DNA of 64,000 nt from Tabrizicola sp. (GCF_016792905.1 NZ_JAEULP010000056.1:1-64000); one strand, 5' to 3'; positions 1-8,552 are shown, numbered from the stretch's first letter. Numbers and translations: made by a program. Notes: generated by a model from the letters alone, not told the origin.

Positions 1-1
1 C

Positions 2-118
2 CACATCGCCAAACTCATGAACGACCGCCCCCGCAAAACCCTCGGATGGAAAACCCCCACCCAAGCCCTCGCCGAAGAAATCGCTCTCGCCGCCAAAAGT
101 GTTGCAGTTGGAACTTGA
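2..118 (+). CDS. IS30-family transposase, C-terminal end only
   Basis: The window opens inside a reading frame whose last 38 residues contain NDRPRKTLGWKTP and QALAEE. This matches the conserved end of IS30-family transposases (N-x-RPRK-x-LGWKTP-x-EAL), the DDE enzymes that move IS30-type insertion sequences. The stop is TGA at 116-118. The 5' part lies outside the window, so it cannot be said whether the element is intact. The terminal inverted repeat of such elements usually overlaps or closely follows the transposase stop, so the right end is probably around 98-130, but without the left end I cannot define it. The element lies downstream of moeB on the other strand and interrupts nothing visible. 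Confidence 0.7.
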   Translation, partial: HIAKLMNDRPRKTLGWKTPTQALAEEIALAAKSVAVGT

Positions 119-175
119 GTTAACCCTTTCTGAACGTCCGCAAGCAACATATTGAAATCGTTGACTCGAATTTTC

Positions 176-192
176 TGTCCACCGTGGACACC
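176..192. repeat. Dispersed palindromic repeat, copy 1
   Basis: TGTCCACCGTGGACACC contains a 15-bp near-perfect palindrome, TGTCCAC-C-GTGGACA. The same 17 bases occur at 18831-18847. The flank before it (about 141-175) resembles the flank of the second copy in order and AT-richness (caagc, then attga-at, then gaatttt or gattt). It lies 3 bp beyond the moeB stop. The one-base centre makes it unlikely to be a normal RNA hairpin loop; a protein-binding site or a dispersed repeat is more likely. Confidence 0.55.
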
Positions 193-194
193 CC

Positions 195-1250
195 TCAGTG
201 CCGCCCCCCGCAAACCTCGCAGTCCACCCGTTTCTTCACCCCGATCACCCGGGTTTCCATGTAGAGCCCGTCGTGGATCAGGAGCCGCCCCGCGAGCGTC
301 TCCCCCGCCCCGGTGATCCACTTCACCGCCTCCATCGCCATGATCCCGCCGATCACCCCCGGCAGCGGTGCCGCCACCCCCGCCTCGGCGCAGGTCGGCA
401 CCAGACCGGGGGCGGGTCTCACCGGAAAGACGCAGGCATAGCAGGGGCCACCCTTCGCCGGATCGAACAGCGACACCTGCCCCTCCCACTGCGTGATCGC
501 CCCGCTGATCAAGGGCACCCCCGCCGCCACGCAGGCTCGGTTCACCAGATAGCGGGTGTCGAAATTGTCCGTCCCGTCCAGAACCAGATCGAACTCGCCG
601 ACCAGGTCCAGGGCGATCTCCCCGGTCAGCTTGCGATGATAGGGCCGCACCTCGATGAACGGATTCAGCGCCTTCATCGCGACCTCGGCCGAGAAGACCT
701 TCGGCATCCCGATCCGCCCGTCGGTGTGGATCACCTGCCGCTGCAGGTTCGAGCCCTCCACCACGTCGTCGTCGATCACCCCGATCACCCCCACCCCGGC
801 CGCCGCGAGGTACAGAAGGACCGGAGACCCCAGCCCGCCAGCCCCCACGACCAGCACCTTCGCACCCTTCAGCCGCTTCTGCCCCGGCCCCCCGATCTCG
901 CGCAGGATGATGTGGCGGGCATAGCGGTCCAGTTCGGCCGCGCGGAACGCGCCGGGTTGGGCGACCTCGGCGGGCACCGCCAAACGTCTCCGCTTCAGCC
1001 TCCGGACCCCCTCGCCATACAGGATGGCCAGCACCCCGATCAGCCCGACAGCAATCCAGAACCGCACCCAGCCTTCCGCTGCCTCCCCGTCCCGCCGCAG
1101 CCATGAGGAAGCGAGACACCCCGCCCATACCGCCGCCAGCCACGCATAGGTCTTCACCCTCGGCCAGTCGCGGGTCCAGCCGATGACGGCGACCACCGCG
1201 AGACCGATGAGCCCGAATTGACTGAGCAGGACAAAGAGCCCGGTCGTCAC
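195..1250 (-). CDS. moeB: MoeB/ThiF/HesA-family adenylyltransferase with N-terminal membrane segment
   Basis: E1-like enzyme expected to adenylate the C-terminal glycine of a MoaD- or ThiS-type sulfur carrier, for molybdopterin or thiamine synthesis. The product is 351 aa. The adenylate-binding loop GAGGLGSP is at about 136-143 after RYARHIIL. Two Cys pairs, CYAC (about 290) and CEVC (near the end), are the usual structural zinc ligands. The first 80 residues hold about three hydrophobic stretches (from TTGLFVLLS to [13 protein letters not shown]), so the enzyme is probably membrane-anchored; E. coli MoeB lacks this. The GTG start at 1250 overlaps the dut stop (GTGA). An open frame continues upstream to 1751 but is only dut read out of frame. 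Last gene of the rpoH-coaBC-dut run. Whether it serves MoaD, ThiS or both cannot be told. Confidence 0.88.
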   Translation of the reverse strand: MTTGLFVLLSQFGLIGLAVVAVIGWTRDWPRVKTYAWLAAVWAGCLASSWLRRDGEAAEGWVRFWIAVGLIGVLAILYGEGVRRLKRRRLAVPAEVAQPGAFRAAELDRYARHIILREIGGPGQKRLKGAKVLVVGAGGLGSPVLLYLAAAGVGVIGVIDDDVVEGSNLQRQVIHTDGRIGMPKVFSAEVAMKALNPFIEVRPYHRKLTGEIALDLVGEFDLVLDGTDNFDTRYLVNRACVAAGVPLISGAITQWEGQVSLFDPAKGGPCYACVFPVRPAPGLVPTCAEAGVAAPLPGVIGGIMAMEAVKWITGAGETLAGRLLIHDGLYMETRVIGVKKRVDCEVCGGRH

Positions 1251-1741
1251 GACCGCCCCGTCCCGAACCCGGTCGAGCCGAACCCGCCCGTCCCGCGCTC
1301 CGTGTCGTCCAGCGCCTCGACAACCACGAACCCTGCCTGCACAACCGGGGCGACCACCGCCTGCGCCACCCGGTCGCCATGGCGGATCGTGTAGGGCTCG
1401 GGCCCGAGGTTGATCAGCGACACGCCCAGTGGCCCGCGGTAATCGCTGTCGATGGTCCCCGGCGTGTTCGGCAGGGTGATCCCATGCTTGGACGCGAGCC
1501 CCGACCGGGGCCGCACCTGCATCTCGTAGCCCGCCGGGATTGCCACCCGGATGCCAGTGGGGCAGATCGCCCGGCTCATCGGCGCCAGCACCAGTCCGGC
1601 CTCCCGCGCCTCGGGCGGGAAGTTCGCGCAGAGGTCCGCCCCTGCGGCCCCTGCCGTCTGGTAGGCGGGCAAGGGCAGGCTCCGGTCGGCCCAGTCTTCC
1701 CAAAGCACCTGCACCACCGGCCCCATTCGCTGCCCTTTCAT
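1247..1741 (-). CDS. dut: dUTP diphosphatase
   Basis: Trimeric dUTPase that hydrolyses dUTP to dUMP and pyrophosphate, keeping uracil out of DNA and supplying dTMP synthesis. The 164-aa product shows the family motifs in order: AGADLCA (motif 1), RSGLASKHG (motif 2), GTIDSDYRG with the catalytic Asp (motif 3), GDRVAQ (motif 4) and the Gly-rich arm [10 protein letters not shown] at the C-terminus (motif 5). Length is close to the usual 150 aa. The start used is ATG at 1741; an internal Met (residue 6) is a possible alternative. The gene is 34 bp downstream of coaBC, and the gap carries a copy of a 20-bp dispersed repeat. Its stop overlaps the moeB start. Confidence 0.95.
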   Translation of the reverse strand: MKGQRMGPVVQVLWEDWADRSLPLPAYQTAGAAGADLCANFPPEAREAGLVLAPMSRAICPTGIRVAIPAGYEMQVRPRSGLASKHGITLPNTPGTIDSDYRGPLGVSLINLGPEPYTIRHGDRVAQAVVAPVVQAGFVVVEALDDTERGTGGFGSTGFGTGRS

Positions 1742-1748
1742 ACTGGTC

Positions 1749-1768
1749 CAAATATCCCCGCCGGAGGC
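1749..1768. repeat. 20-bp extragenic repeat, copy 1
   Basis: CAAATATCCCCGCCGGAGGC on the plus strand, identical to 6910-6929. Here it lies in the 34-bp gap between coaBC and dut, so the minus-strand transcript reads it as GCCTCCGGCGGGGATATTTG just before the dut start codon. Repeats of this kind are, from memory, common in Rhodobacterales intergenic DNA. Confidence 0.6.
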
Positions 1769-1775
1769 ACTTCTC

Positions 1776-2972
1776 TCAGCGCAACGCCTCGGCGATCCGC
1801 GCCGCGAGCTTCCGCGCGACCTCGTCCTTGCCCATCCGGGGCCAGACCTCCGCTCCGGTCTCCGAGATCAGCGTCACGGCATTCTCCGCCCCGCCCATGA
1901 TCCCCGTCGCGGGCGAGACGTCATTCGCCACGATCCAGTCGCAGCCCTTGCGCGCCCGCTTGGCCGTGGCATGGGCGACCACGTCCGTTGTCTCGGCCGC
2001 GAACCCCACCACCAGCCGGGGCCGCTTCTGCCCCTTCGACACGGTCGCCAGGATGTCCGGGTTCTCGGCGAACTCCAGCGCCGGGGCGCGGCCCGACCCG
2101 TCCTTCTTCAGCTTCTGGCCGGAGGCATTGGCGACCCGCCAGTCCGCCACCGCCGCCGCCATCACCGCCGCATCGGCGGGCAGCGCCGCCTCCACCGCCG
2201 AAGCCATCTCGCGCGCGGTTTCCACCGCCACCACCGCCACCCCGGCGGGCGGCGGCACGGTCGCCGGGCCGGTCACGAAAGTCACCCTTGCCCCCAGATC
2301 GCGCAGTGCGGCTGCCAGCGCAGACCCTTGCGCGCCCGAGGAGCGGTTGGCGATATAGCGCACCGGGTCAATGGGTTCATGCGTGGGGCCGGACGTCACA
2401 AGGACATGCCGCCCCGCCAAAGGCCCACCCCCCAGCGCCACGCCGATCGCCTCGACGATCTCCATCGGTTCGGCCATCCGCCCCTCGCCTGACTCGCCGC
2501 TTTCTGCCATCTCGCCGCTGTTGGGACCAATGAACCGCACCCCGTCGGCCAGAAGCTGCGCATGGTTGCGCCGGGTTGCCGGGTGCCCCCACATCCGGGG
2601 GTTCATCGCCGGGGCCATCAGCACCGGCTTGTCGGTGGCAAGCAGCACCGCGCTGGCCAGATCGCCGGCCAGCCCTTGCGCCAGCTTCGCCATCAGGTCC
2701 GCAGTGGCCGGGGCGACGACAATCAGGTCGGCCTCACGCGAAAGGCGGATATGGCCGACGTCCTGCTCGTCCTGCCGGTCGAAAAGATCGGTGAAGACAT
2801 GATCCGCCGTCAGGGCGCCGACCGACAGGGGCGTGACAAACTGCTGCGCCGCGCCGGTCATCACCGCTCGGACCGAGGCCCCGCGCTCACGCAGGCGCCG
2901 GATCAGGTCCAGCGTCTTGTATGCCGCGATCCCGCCGCCGATGATCAGAAGAATGCGCTTGTCCGCCAACAT
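1776..2972 (-). CDS. coaBC: Bifunctional phosphopantothenoylcysteine decarboxylase / phosphopantothenate-cysteine ligase
   Basis: Coenzyme A synthesis. The C-terminal CoaB half joins 4'-phosphopantothenate to cysteine using CTP, and the N-terminal CoaC half decarboxylates the product to phosphopantetheine with FMN. The product is 398 aa, the normal fused length. CoaC begins [13 protein letters not shown] and carries the PxMNxxMW motif as APAMNPRMW (about 125). CoaB starts near 195 with [22 protein letters not shown]; the IVANDVS segment that helps contact nucleotide is near 340, and the KLKK lysines are present. ATG at 2972 was chosen because the fold begins there; the frame runs further upstream without similarity. 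It sits 55 bp after the ChaC-like gene. Confidence 0.95.
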   Translation of the reverse strand: MLADKRILLIIGGGIAAYKTLDLIRRLRERGASVRAVMTGAAQQFVTPLSVGALTADHVFTDLFDRQDEQDVGHIRLSREADLIVVAPATADLMAKLAQGLAGDLASAVLLATDKPVLMAPAMNPRMWGHPATRRNHAQLLADGVRFIGPNSGEMAESGESGEGRMAEPMEIVEAIGVALGGGPLAGRHVLVTSGPTHEPIDPVRYIANRSSGAQGSALAAALRDLGARVTFVTGPATVPPPAGVAVVAVETAREMASAVEAALPADAAVMAAAVADWRVANASGQKLKKDGSGRAPALEFAENPDILATVSKGQKRPRLVVGFAAETTDVVAHATAKRARKGCDWIVANDVSPATGIMGGAENAVTLISETGAEVWPRMGKDEVARKLAARIAEALR

Positions 2973-3027
2973 CGGCAGGTCCCCCCTCGCGGCCCGCCTC
3001 AAGGTGTAGGGGGCCGGGCCGCCAAAC

Positions 3028-3738
3028 TCAAGGCAGAGGTCTGGGGGCGATCCGGTCGATTTCCTTTGCCACCAGCGCCTGCAGGCGCCAGAGCCCCGCA
3101 TCCCGGATGCCGCGCGCGTCAAGTTGCGTGACCGTGTTCAGCAGGTATTCCGCCCCGGTTCCCCAGTGGCCGCAGGCGCGGGCCAGAGTGTGGGCGACCT
3201 CCTCGTCCGACAGGCGTCCGGCATAGTAGGGCGAGGCGCGGTTCATCACGAAGCCCAGCGCCTTCTGCGGGCCGTCTGCGGTCTCGACCGTCAGCCAGCG
3301 GGGCATGGAGTTGATCGGCTTCACGGTGAATTCGCGCCGGAACAGCCTGTCAAGCTGCGTGGCCGGATCTTCGGGCGGCAGTTCGTGGATCACGCCCCGG
3401 CACTGGCCGCCGCGGTCCAGCGCCATCATCAGCCCCGGCTGGTCGAGCGTGCCGCGAAAGCGGTGCATCCGCAGGCAGAAGGCCCGGTGCCAACCCTTCG
3501 CCACGGCGGGCTGTTCGGCCAGGTGATCGAACTCCGGTTTCCAGATCAGCGACCCGTAGGCGAAAAGCCGGAGTGGCCGGTCCGGGGCAGGATGATCGCG
3601 CAGGATGCGGCCAACCCATTCGGAATAGTCGGCATCGGTCTGTTGCTGCACACCGGCCGCCGGCCCGGAATCCGCGATGTCGCGATGCACACGGGCGATA
3701 TGGCCGGGTGTCAGGCGTGGCGGCTCTGTGACCTTCAT
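3028..3738 (-). CDS. ChaC-like gamma-glutamylcyclotransferase
   Basis: Predicted cytosolic enzyme releasing 5-oxoproline from gamma-glutamyl compounds, with glutathione the usual substrate of the ChaC branch. The 236-aa product has the family hallmark FAYGSLIW (about 60-67), which forms the anion-binding loop, followed by the ChaC-type HRAFCLRMHRFRGT block and the LFRREF segment that carries the expected catalytic Glu. ATG at 3738 was chosen because a GGGG stretch precedes it by about 5 bases; a GTG at 3744 is in frame. It lies between rpoH and coaBC on the same strand. A link between glutathione turnover and the oxidative-stress sigma factor next to it is inference from position. Confidence 0.88.
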   Translation of the reverse strand: MKVTEPPRLTPGHIARVHRDIADSGPAAGVQQQTDADYSEWVGRILRDHPAPDRPLRLFAYGSLIWKPEFDHLAEQPAVAKGWHRAFCLRMHRFRGTLDQPGLMMALDRGGQCRGVIHELPPEDPATQLDRLFRREFTVKPINSMPRWLTVETADGPQKALGFVMNRASPYYAGRLSDEEVAHTLARACGHWGTGAEYLLNTVTQLDARGIRDAGLWRLQALVAKEIDRIAPRPLP

Positions 3739-3819
3739 CGTCACCCCATGGTTGCGGCGAGAATTTCACCGGGCAACCGCTTCCGTCAAGGCGTGGCGCC
3801 GCGACGCTGCCGGGCCTGC

Positions 3820-4698
3820 CTAGGCCAGGAAGTGCCAGACTTCCGGAGACTGGCTTTCCAGGCTGCGCCGCATCTTGGCGAAGGCGGTGGCCTCAAGCTG
3901 GCGGACCCGCTCCTTCGACAGGCCCAGTTCCACGCCGAGACTCTCCAGCGTCCGGCCCTCGTCCCGCAGCTTGCGCTCGGCCACGATGTAGCGCTCGCGC
4001 GCGCTCAGGTCCTGCAGGGCGCGCCAGAGCCAGCCGCGCAGCAATTCGCCATCATGCGCGCCTTCCACCGCCTCGGCGGCCTGTACGCCGTTATCCTCCA
4101 GCGCCTCGATCCACTCGCGACCGTCCTCATCGGACTTCTGCATCGCGTTCAGCGAAAAGTCCGAGCCGGACAACCGCCCTTCCATCATCTCGACATCCGC
4201 CAACGGCACACCCAGGGCCTCGGCGACGCGCCGACGCAGCGTGACCTGGTCCAGCCCTTCGGCCCGATCGGCGGCCTCGCGCTCCAATTTCGCCTGCACC
4301 CGCCGAAGGTTGAAGAACAGCGCCTTCTGGCTTGAGGTCGAGCCGGTGCGCACCATCGACCAGTTGCGCATGACATAGTCCTGGATCGAGGCCTTGATCC
4401 ACCACACCGCATAGGTGGAAAAGCGCACGCCGCGATCCGGGTCGAACTTGTCGGCGGCCTTCATCAGGCCAAGGCTCCCCTCCTGGATCAGGTCGTTCAT
4501 CGGCGCGCCGTAGCGGCGGAATCGCGCGGCCATGCTGATCGCCAGCCGCATGTAGGCGGTGATCAGCCGGTGCAGCGCCACCTCGTCCCGCCGGTCGCGC
4601 CAGGCGCGGGCCAGGTGCTGTTCGGTCTCGGCATCCAGAAGCTCGGCCTTCATCGCTTGGCGCGACACGTTCTGGTCGGTATATCCGTCAAGTGCCAT
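3820..4698 (-). CDS. rpoH: RNA polymerase sigma-32 family factor (RpoH, probably the RpoHII type)
   Basis: Heat-shock or oxidative-stress sigma factor directing core RNA polymerase. The 292-aa product has sigma region 2 (DLIQEGSLGLMKAADKF, then RFSTYAVWWIKASIQDYV), the RpoH box as QKALFFNLRRVQ (about 128), which marks sigma-32 proteins, and a C-terminal region 4.2 helix-turn-helix (LGLSKERVRQLEATAFAKM). ATG at 4698 is preferred over an upstream in-frame ATG at 4737 for two reasons: GGAGG lies 5 bases before it, and the predicted RpoE promoter would start transcription at about 4734, past the earlier codon. Rhodobacter sphaeroides has two RpoH proteins, and RpoHII is under RpoE (singlet-oxygen) control; the promoter here points to that type. 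Confidence 0.92.
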   Translation of the reverse strand: MALDGYTDQNVSRQAMKAELLDAETEQHLARAWRDRRDEVALHRLITAYMRLAISMAARFRRYGAPMNDLIQEGSLGLMKAADKFDPDRGVRFSTYAVWWIKASIQDYVMRNWSMVRTGSTSSQKALFFNLRRVQAKLEREAADRAEGLDQVTLRRRVAEALGVPLADVEMMEGRLSGSDFSLNAMQKSDEDGREWIEALEDNGVQAAEAVEGAHDGELLRGWLWRALQDLSARERYIVAERKLRDEGRTLESLGVELGLSKERVRQLEATAFAKMRRSLESQSPEVWHFLA

Positions 4699-4740
4699 CC
4701 TCACCTCCGGATCTTGTCGCGGCGCTGGGTCCGTCATTCT

Positions 4741-4770
4741 TCAATACGAGGCATCCGCGTGACCGGATCA
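4741..4770 (-). promoter_or_regulatory. Putative RpoE (ECF sigma) promoter for rpoH
   Basis: On the minus strand TGATCC (4770-4765) is followed after 18 bases by TATTGA (4746-4741). TGATCC is the -35 element known for R. sphaeroides RpoE promoters; the -10 match is weaker. The predicted start near 4734 gives a leader of about 35 bases before ATG 4698. The site overlaps the first codons of the divergent cobU gene. Confidence 0.6.
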
Positions 4771-5304
4771 TTCCCACCTTTCACTTTGCCGCGACTGAGC
4801 CTGGTCATCGGCGGCGCGCGGTCGGGCAAATCCGCCTTCGCCGAGAGGCTGGTCGTAGGGTCGGGCCGCCCGCGCCGCTACATCGCGACCGCGGAGGCCT
4901 GGGATGACGAGATGCGGGCGCGGATCGCCCGGCATCAGGAGGACCGCGACGGCGAATGGATCACGGTCGAGGCGCCGCTAGACCTGCCCGACGCACTGGA
5001 CCGGGCGCAGGCGGAAGAGGCAGTCCTTGTCGATTGTGCGACGCTCTGGCTCACCAACCATCTCCTGGCCGATCATGACCTTTCCGTCGAAACCCGGCGC
5101 CTGCTCGATGCCCTGGCAGGCTGCGCTGCGCCGGTCGTCATCGTCTCCAACGAGACAGGCTGGGGAATCGTTCCCGAAAATGCGCTGGCTCGCCGCTTCC
5201 GGGATGAGCAGGGTCGGCTGAACCAGCGCCTCGCTGCGACCTCGACGCTGGTCGTGACCGTGATCGCCGGATTGCCCATGGTGCTGAAGGGCGCCCTGCC
5301 ATGA
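4759..5304 (+). CDS. cobU: Adenosylcobinamide kinase / adenosylcobinamide-phosphate guanylyltransferase
   Basis: Late cobalamin synthesis: phosphorylates adenosylcobinamide and transfers GMP to give AdoCbi-GDP (CobU; CobP in the aerobic naming). The 181-aa product has the P-loop GGARSGKSAFAE near the start, RYIATAEAWDDEM with the expected guanylylation region (RHQEDRDGEW), and VDCATLWLTNHL. Length fits the family (about 180). GTG at 4759 was chosen because an AGG stands about 8 bases before it and the family begins shortly afterwards; the open frame extends further upstream antisense to rpoH. The gene is divergent from rpoH, and its stop overlaps the next start (ATGA). Confidence 0.9.
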   Translation: MTGSFPPFTLPRLSLVIGGARSGKSAFAERLVVGSGRPRRYIATAEAWDDEMRARIARHQEDRDGEWITVEAPLDLPDALDRAQAEEAVLVDCATLWLTNHLLADHDLSVETRRLLDALAGCAAPVVIVSNETGWGIVPENALARRFRDEQGRLNQRLAATSTLVVTVIAGLPMVLKGALP

Positions 5305-5879
5305 CCCGGCTCTGGTGGGTGCGGCATGGCCCGACGCATCAGCGCGCCTTCTGCGGCTGGCGCGACGTTCCGGCCGACCTGTCCGACCACGCGGCGCTGG
5401 ACCGGCTGTCCGCGTTCCTGCCGCCCGGCGCTCTCGTCACCTCCTCCGACCTGATCCGCGCCACCGCCACCGCCGATGCCATCGCCGGGCTCCGTGCCCG
5501 CCTCGCGCCCGATCCCGCCCTGCGCGAGTTTCATTTCGGCGACTGGGACGGGTTGACGTTCGACCAGATCTCCGCCCGCGACCCGGACCTGTCGCGCGCC
5601 TATTGGGAGACGCCCGGCGACATCGCCCCCCCCAATGGCGAAAGCTGGAATGCCGCCGCCGACCGCGTGAACCGGGCCGTCGATGCGCTTCTGGCCGCGC
5701 ATCCGGGCCGCGATCTGGTGATCGTTGCACATCTGGCGGTGATCCTCACGCAGTATGCCCGCGCCCGCAGCCTGTCGCCCGTTCAGGCCATCGGCCAGCA
5801 GATCGACAATCTGTCGCTGACGCGGATCGACCTGTCCCCCGCGGGCTGGCAGGTCCATTGCGTCAATTGCGTTCCGTGA
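5301..5879 (+). CDS. Histidine phosphatase family protein, CobC-like
   Basis: The 192-aa product begins RLWWVRHGPT, the RHG motif whose His is phosphorylated in this superfamily. It continues with the FGDWDGLTFDQI segment typical of CobC/phosphoglycerate mutase-like proteins and a second catalytic His in VIVAHLAVI (usually HGG or HGA, here HLA). Its 4-base overlap with cobU suggests a job as alpha-ribazole-5'-phosphate phosphatase in cobalamin assembly. The family is broad, so another small phosphate ester is possible. It is co-transcribed with cobU. Confidence 0.8.
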   Translation: MTRLWWVRHGPTHQRAFCGWRDVPADLSDHAALDRLSAFLPPGALVTSSDLIRATATADAIAGLRARLAPDPALREFHFGDWDGLTFDQISARDPDLSRAYWETPGDIAPPNGESWNAAADRVNRAVDALLAAHPGRDLVIVAHLAVILTQYARARSLSPVQAIGQQIDNLSLTRIDLSPAGWQVHCVNCVP

Positions 5880-5952
5880 TCAACGCCCGCACAAATCATC
5901 GTTTCCCTCACCTGCATCCGCACGGTTCAATGCCCGCGAAAGGACAACGGAC

Positions 5953-6825
5953 ATGACCTATGACCTCGTGATCGGCGACCGCGCCTATTCCAGCTGGTCC
6001 TTGCGCGGCTGGCTTCTTTTCGATGCCTGCGGCATTCCGGTGAAGACCCGTTCCGCCCGGCTCTACACCGACGAGTTGCCGAACCTGCTCAAGGACTACT
6101 TCCCCGCCCGCACCGCCCCCACCATGCGCACGCCCGAAGGCGCGATCGTCCCCGAAACCATCGCCATCGCCGAGGAACTGGCGACCCGCCACCCCGAGGC
6201 CGGGCTCTGGCCGTCGGACCCGCAGGCCCGCGCCACCGCCCGCGTCCTTGCCGCCGAAATGCATGCGGGCTTCACCGCGCTCCGCTCCTACTGCCCAATG
6301 AACCTCCGCGTCAGCTACACCGACTGCCAGCCCCCGGCCGAGGTTCTGGCCGATCTGCAACGCCTTGAAACCCTCTGGTCCTGGGCGCGCGAGACGACCG
6401 GATCGACCATCCCATGGCTCTGCGGCGCCTATTCCGCAGCCGACGCCTTCTTCGCCCCCGTCGCCACCCGCATCGCCACCTACAACCTGCCGGTCGGGCC
6501 GGAGGCGATGCTCTATGTCAACGCCCATCTGGCGCATCCGAGCTTCCGCCGCTGGCGCGCCATGGGCCTTGTCGACGGCGCCGACCAGGAGTTCTACCGC
6601 CGCGACTATCCCCGCCGCGACTGGCCCGGCCCCGTGCCACTCCCCGCCACGTCAGCGGACTGCGCCGACACCGTGAACCAGGCCTGTCCCTATTCCGGCA
6701 AGCCCGTCACCCATGCCTTGGAGCTTTACGGCCGCCGCTTCGGCTTCTGCAACGCCTTCTGCCGCGACAAGACCCTTGCCGATGCCGAGGCCTGGCCAAA
6801 GTTCATGGCGCTTTACCACTCGTAA
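5953..6825 (+). CDS. Glutathione S-transferase family protein with C-terminal Cys-rich tail
   Basis: The 290-aa product starts with a thioredoxin-like GST domain (YSSWSLRGWLL, where a Ser in SSWS takes the usual glutathione-activating place; then PEGAIVPETIAIAEEL, matching the ES/T glutathione contact), followed by an all-helical GST domain to about 225. The last 60 residues hold CPYSGKPV and FCNAFCRDK, a Cys arrangement resembling small TRASH-like or zinc-ribbon metal sites, which ordinary GSTs lack. Substrate is unknown. An AGGA precedes ATG 5953. The gene is 73 bp after the CobC-like gene and may be read separately. Confidence 0.82.
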   Translation: MTYDLVIGDRAYSSWSLRGWLLFDACGIPVKTRSARLYTDELPNLLKDYFPARTAPTMRTPEGAIVPETIAIAEELATRHPEAGLWPSDPQARATARVLAAEMHAGFTALRSYCPMNLRVSYTDCQPPAEVLADLQRLETLWSWARETTGSTIPWLCGAYSAADAFFAPVATRIATYNLPVGPEAMLYVNAHLAHPSFRRWRAMGLVDGADQEFYRRDYPRRDWPGPVPLPATSADCADTVNQACPYSGKPVTHALELYGRRFGFCNAFCRDKTLADAEAWPKFMALYHS

Positions 6826-6909
6826 ACCAATTCGCCCTACCCGTTAACCAAGGTGAATCGGGTGGGGCGCATGGGACGGTCCGGAACAAGACGCGACATT
6901 CTTCGTCGA

Positions 6910-6929
6910 CAAATATCCCCGCCGGAGGC
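6910..6929. repeat. 20-bp extragenic repeat, copy 2
   Basis: CAAATATCCCCGCCGGAGGC, identical to 1749-1768. It lies in the 209-bp gap between the GST gene and comM. Apart from this repeat and a short GC-rich inverted repeat near 6950-6967 with no T-run, nothing else stands out in that gap. Confidence 0.6.
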
Positions 6930-7034
6930 TCTTGACCCGAGCCGGTTGCGCGCCCTTCGCGCGCAGAGGCGAGACAGAAGGCTTGCGCGGAACGCGCTCA
7001 ATCTCATAGGCCTTCCGACCCAAGAGTCATCGGC

Positions 7035-8552
7035 ATGACCGCCCGCGCCTATACCGTCGCCTTCGAAGGCGTCGAGGCGCGCCTCGTCGAGGTGCAATGC
7101 GCCGTCTCGCCCGGCTCGCCCTCCTTCACCCTGGTCGGCCTGCCCGACAAGGCGGTCACGGAAGCCAAGGAACGCGTCCGCGCAGCCCTTCAGGCGCTGT
7201 CCATCGCGCTGCCCGCCAAACGGATCACCGTCAACCTCTCGCCCGCCGACCTGCCGAAGGAGGGCTCGCATTTCGACCTGCCCATCGCCGTCGCCCTGCT
7301 TGCGGCCCTGGAAATCATCCCGCGCGAGGATGTCGAGGGAACCGTCGCCCTGGGCGAGCTGTCGCTCGACGGCCGCCTCGTCCCGGTCGTGGGTGCGCTC
7401 CCCGCCGCCATGGCCGCAGCCGTCGAAGACCGCGCCCTCCTCTGCCCCAAGGCCTGCGGGGCCGAAGCCGCCTGGGTCGGCGCCACCCAGGTCCTCGCCG
7501 CCGCTTCGCTCGACGAGGTGCTGCACCACTACACCGGCCGCAACCCGCTGGTCCCGGCAGAAGCTGGTGAAGTATTGCGCGAGACCTCGCCCCGCGACTT
7601 CCGCGAGGTGAAGGGCCAGGAACGGGCCAAGCGCGCGCTGGAAATCGCCGCCGCCGGGCGGCACCACCTGTTCATGGTCGGCACCCCCGGCTCGGGCAAA
7701 TCCATGCTCGCCGCCCGGCTCCCCGGCATCCTGCCGCCGCTTTCGGCGCCCGAGGCGCTGGAAACCTCGATGATCCACTCGCTCGCGGGCCTTCTCAGCG
7801 AAGGCGGCATCTCCCGCGACCGCCCGTTCCGCGAGCCGCATCACACTGCATCCATGGCCGCCATCGTCGGCGGGGGCCGGGGCGCCAAGCCGGGCGAGAT
7901 CAGCCTCGCCCACAACGGCGTCCTCTTCCTCGACGAATTCCCGGAATTTCCCCGCACCGTCCTCGACACATTGCGCCAGCCGATCGAGACCGGCACGGTC
8001 ATGGTCGCCCGGGCGAACGCCCATATCCGCTACCCCTGCCGGTTCCTGCTCATCGCAGCCGCCAACCCCTGCAAATGCGGCTACCTCTCGGACCCGAACC
8101 GCGCCTGCGGTCGCGCGCCGATTTGCGGCGAGGAATATCTCGGCCGCATTTCCGGGCCGCTGATGGACCGCTTCGACCTCCGCGTCGAAGTCCCGCCCGT
8201 CGCCTTCGCCGACCTCGACCTGCCTGCCTCGGGTGAAAGTTCCGCCACCATCGCCGCCCGTGTCGCCGCTGCCCGCGACCGGCAGTCTGCGCGCTTCACT
8301 GACGCCCCCGACCTGCGGGTCAACGCCGACCTCGAAGGCGCTGCCTTGGAGGAACACGCGGCTCCCGATGCCGAAGGCAAGGACCTCATCTCCCGCGTTG
8401 CCGAGCGCATGGGCCTTTCCGCCCGCGGCTACCACCGCGTGTTGCGCGTGGCGCGCACCATCGCCGACCTTGACCAAAGCCAAAGCGTCCGCAAGCCGCA
8501 TATCGCCGAGGCTATCAGCTTCCGGCTTTCGTCGGCCATCGGCGGGCTTTAG
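7035..8552 (+). CDS. comM: ComM/YifB-family Mg-chelatase-like AAA+ ATPase
   Basis: Hexameric helicase-like ATPase; ComM promotes branch migration during natural transformation in other bacteria, and YifB-type members are widespread. The 505-aa product has an N-terminal Lon-like domain (GLPDKAVTEAKERVRAAL; ITVNLSPADLPKEG), then the Mg-chelatase ATPase core with Walker A GTPGSGKSMLA (about 216), the Walker B-like VLFLDEFPEF (about 297), RFLLIAAANPCKCG, and a C-terminal helical domain with GLSARGYHRVLRVARTIADL. Length is typical. It converges with the DeoR-type gene; the two stops overlap by 4 bp (8549-8552). Confidence 0.93.
   Translation: MTARAYTVAFEGVEARLVEVQCAVSPGSPSFTLVGLPDKAVTEAKERVRAALQALSIALPAKRITVNLSPADLPKEGSHFDLPIAVALLAALEIIPREDVEGTVALGELSLDGRLVPVVGALPAAMAAAVEDRALLCPKACGAEAAWVGATQVLAAASLDEVLHHYTGRNPLVPAEAGEVLRETSPRDFREVKGQERAKRALEIAAAGRHHLFMVGTPGSGKSMLAARLPGILPPLSAPEALETSMIHSLAGLLSEGGISRDRPFREPHHTASMAAIVGGGRGAKPGEISLAHNGVLFLDEFPEFPRTVLDTLRQPIETGTVMVARANAHIRYPCRFLLIAAANPCKCGYLSDPNRACGRAPICGEEYLGRISGPLMDRFDLRVEVPPVAFADLDLPASGESSATIAARVAAARDRQSARFTDAPDLRVNADLEGAALEEHAAPDAEGKDLISRVAERMGLSARGYHRVLRVARTIADLDQSQSVRKPHIAEAISFRLSSAIGGL

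Noticed and set aside
1251..1751. In-frame N-terminal extension of moeB to 1751
   Set aside because: It is the dut gene read in another frame; dut has all five dUTPase motifs, and the GTG at 1250 gives a normal overlap.
6948..6968. GC-rich inverted repeat (TGCGCG and CGCGCA) before comM
   Set aside because: Short, composed only of alternating G and C, no T-run; expected by chance in this composition.
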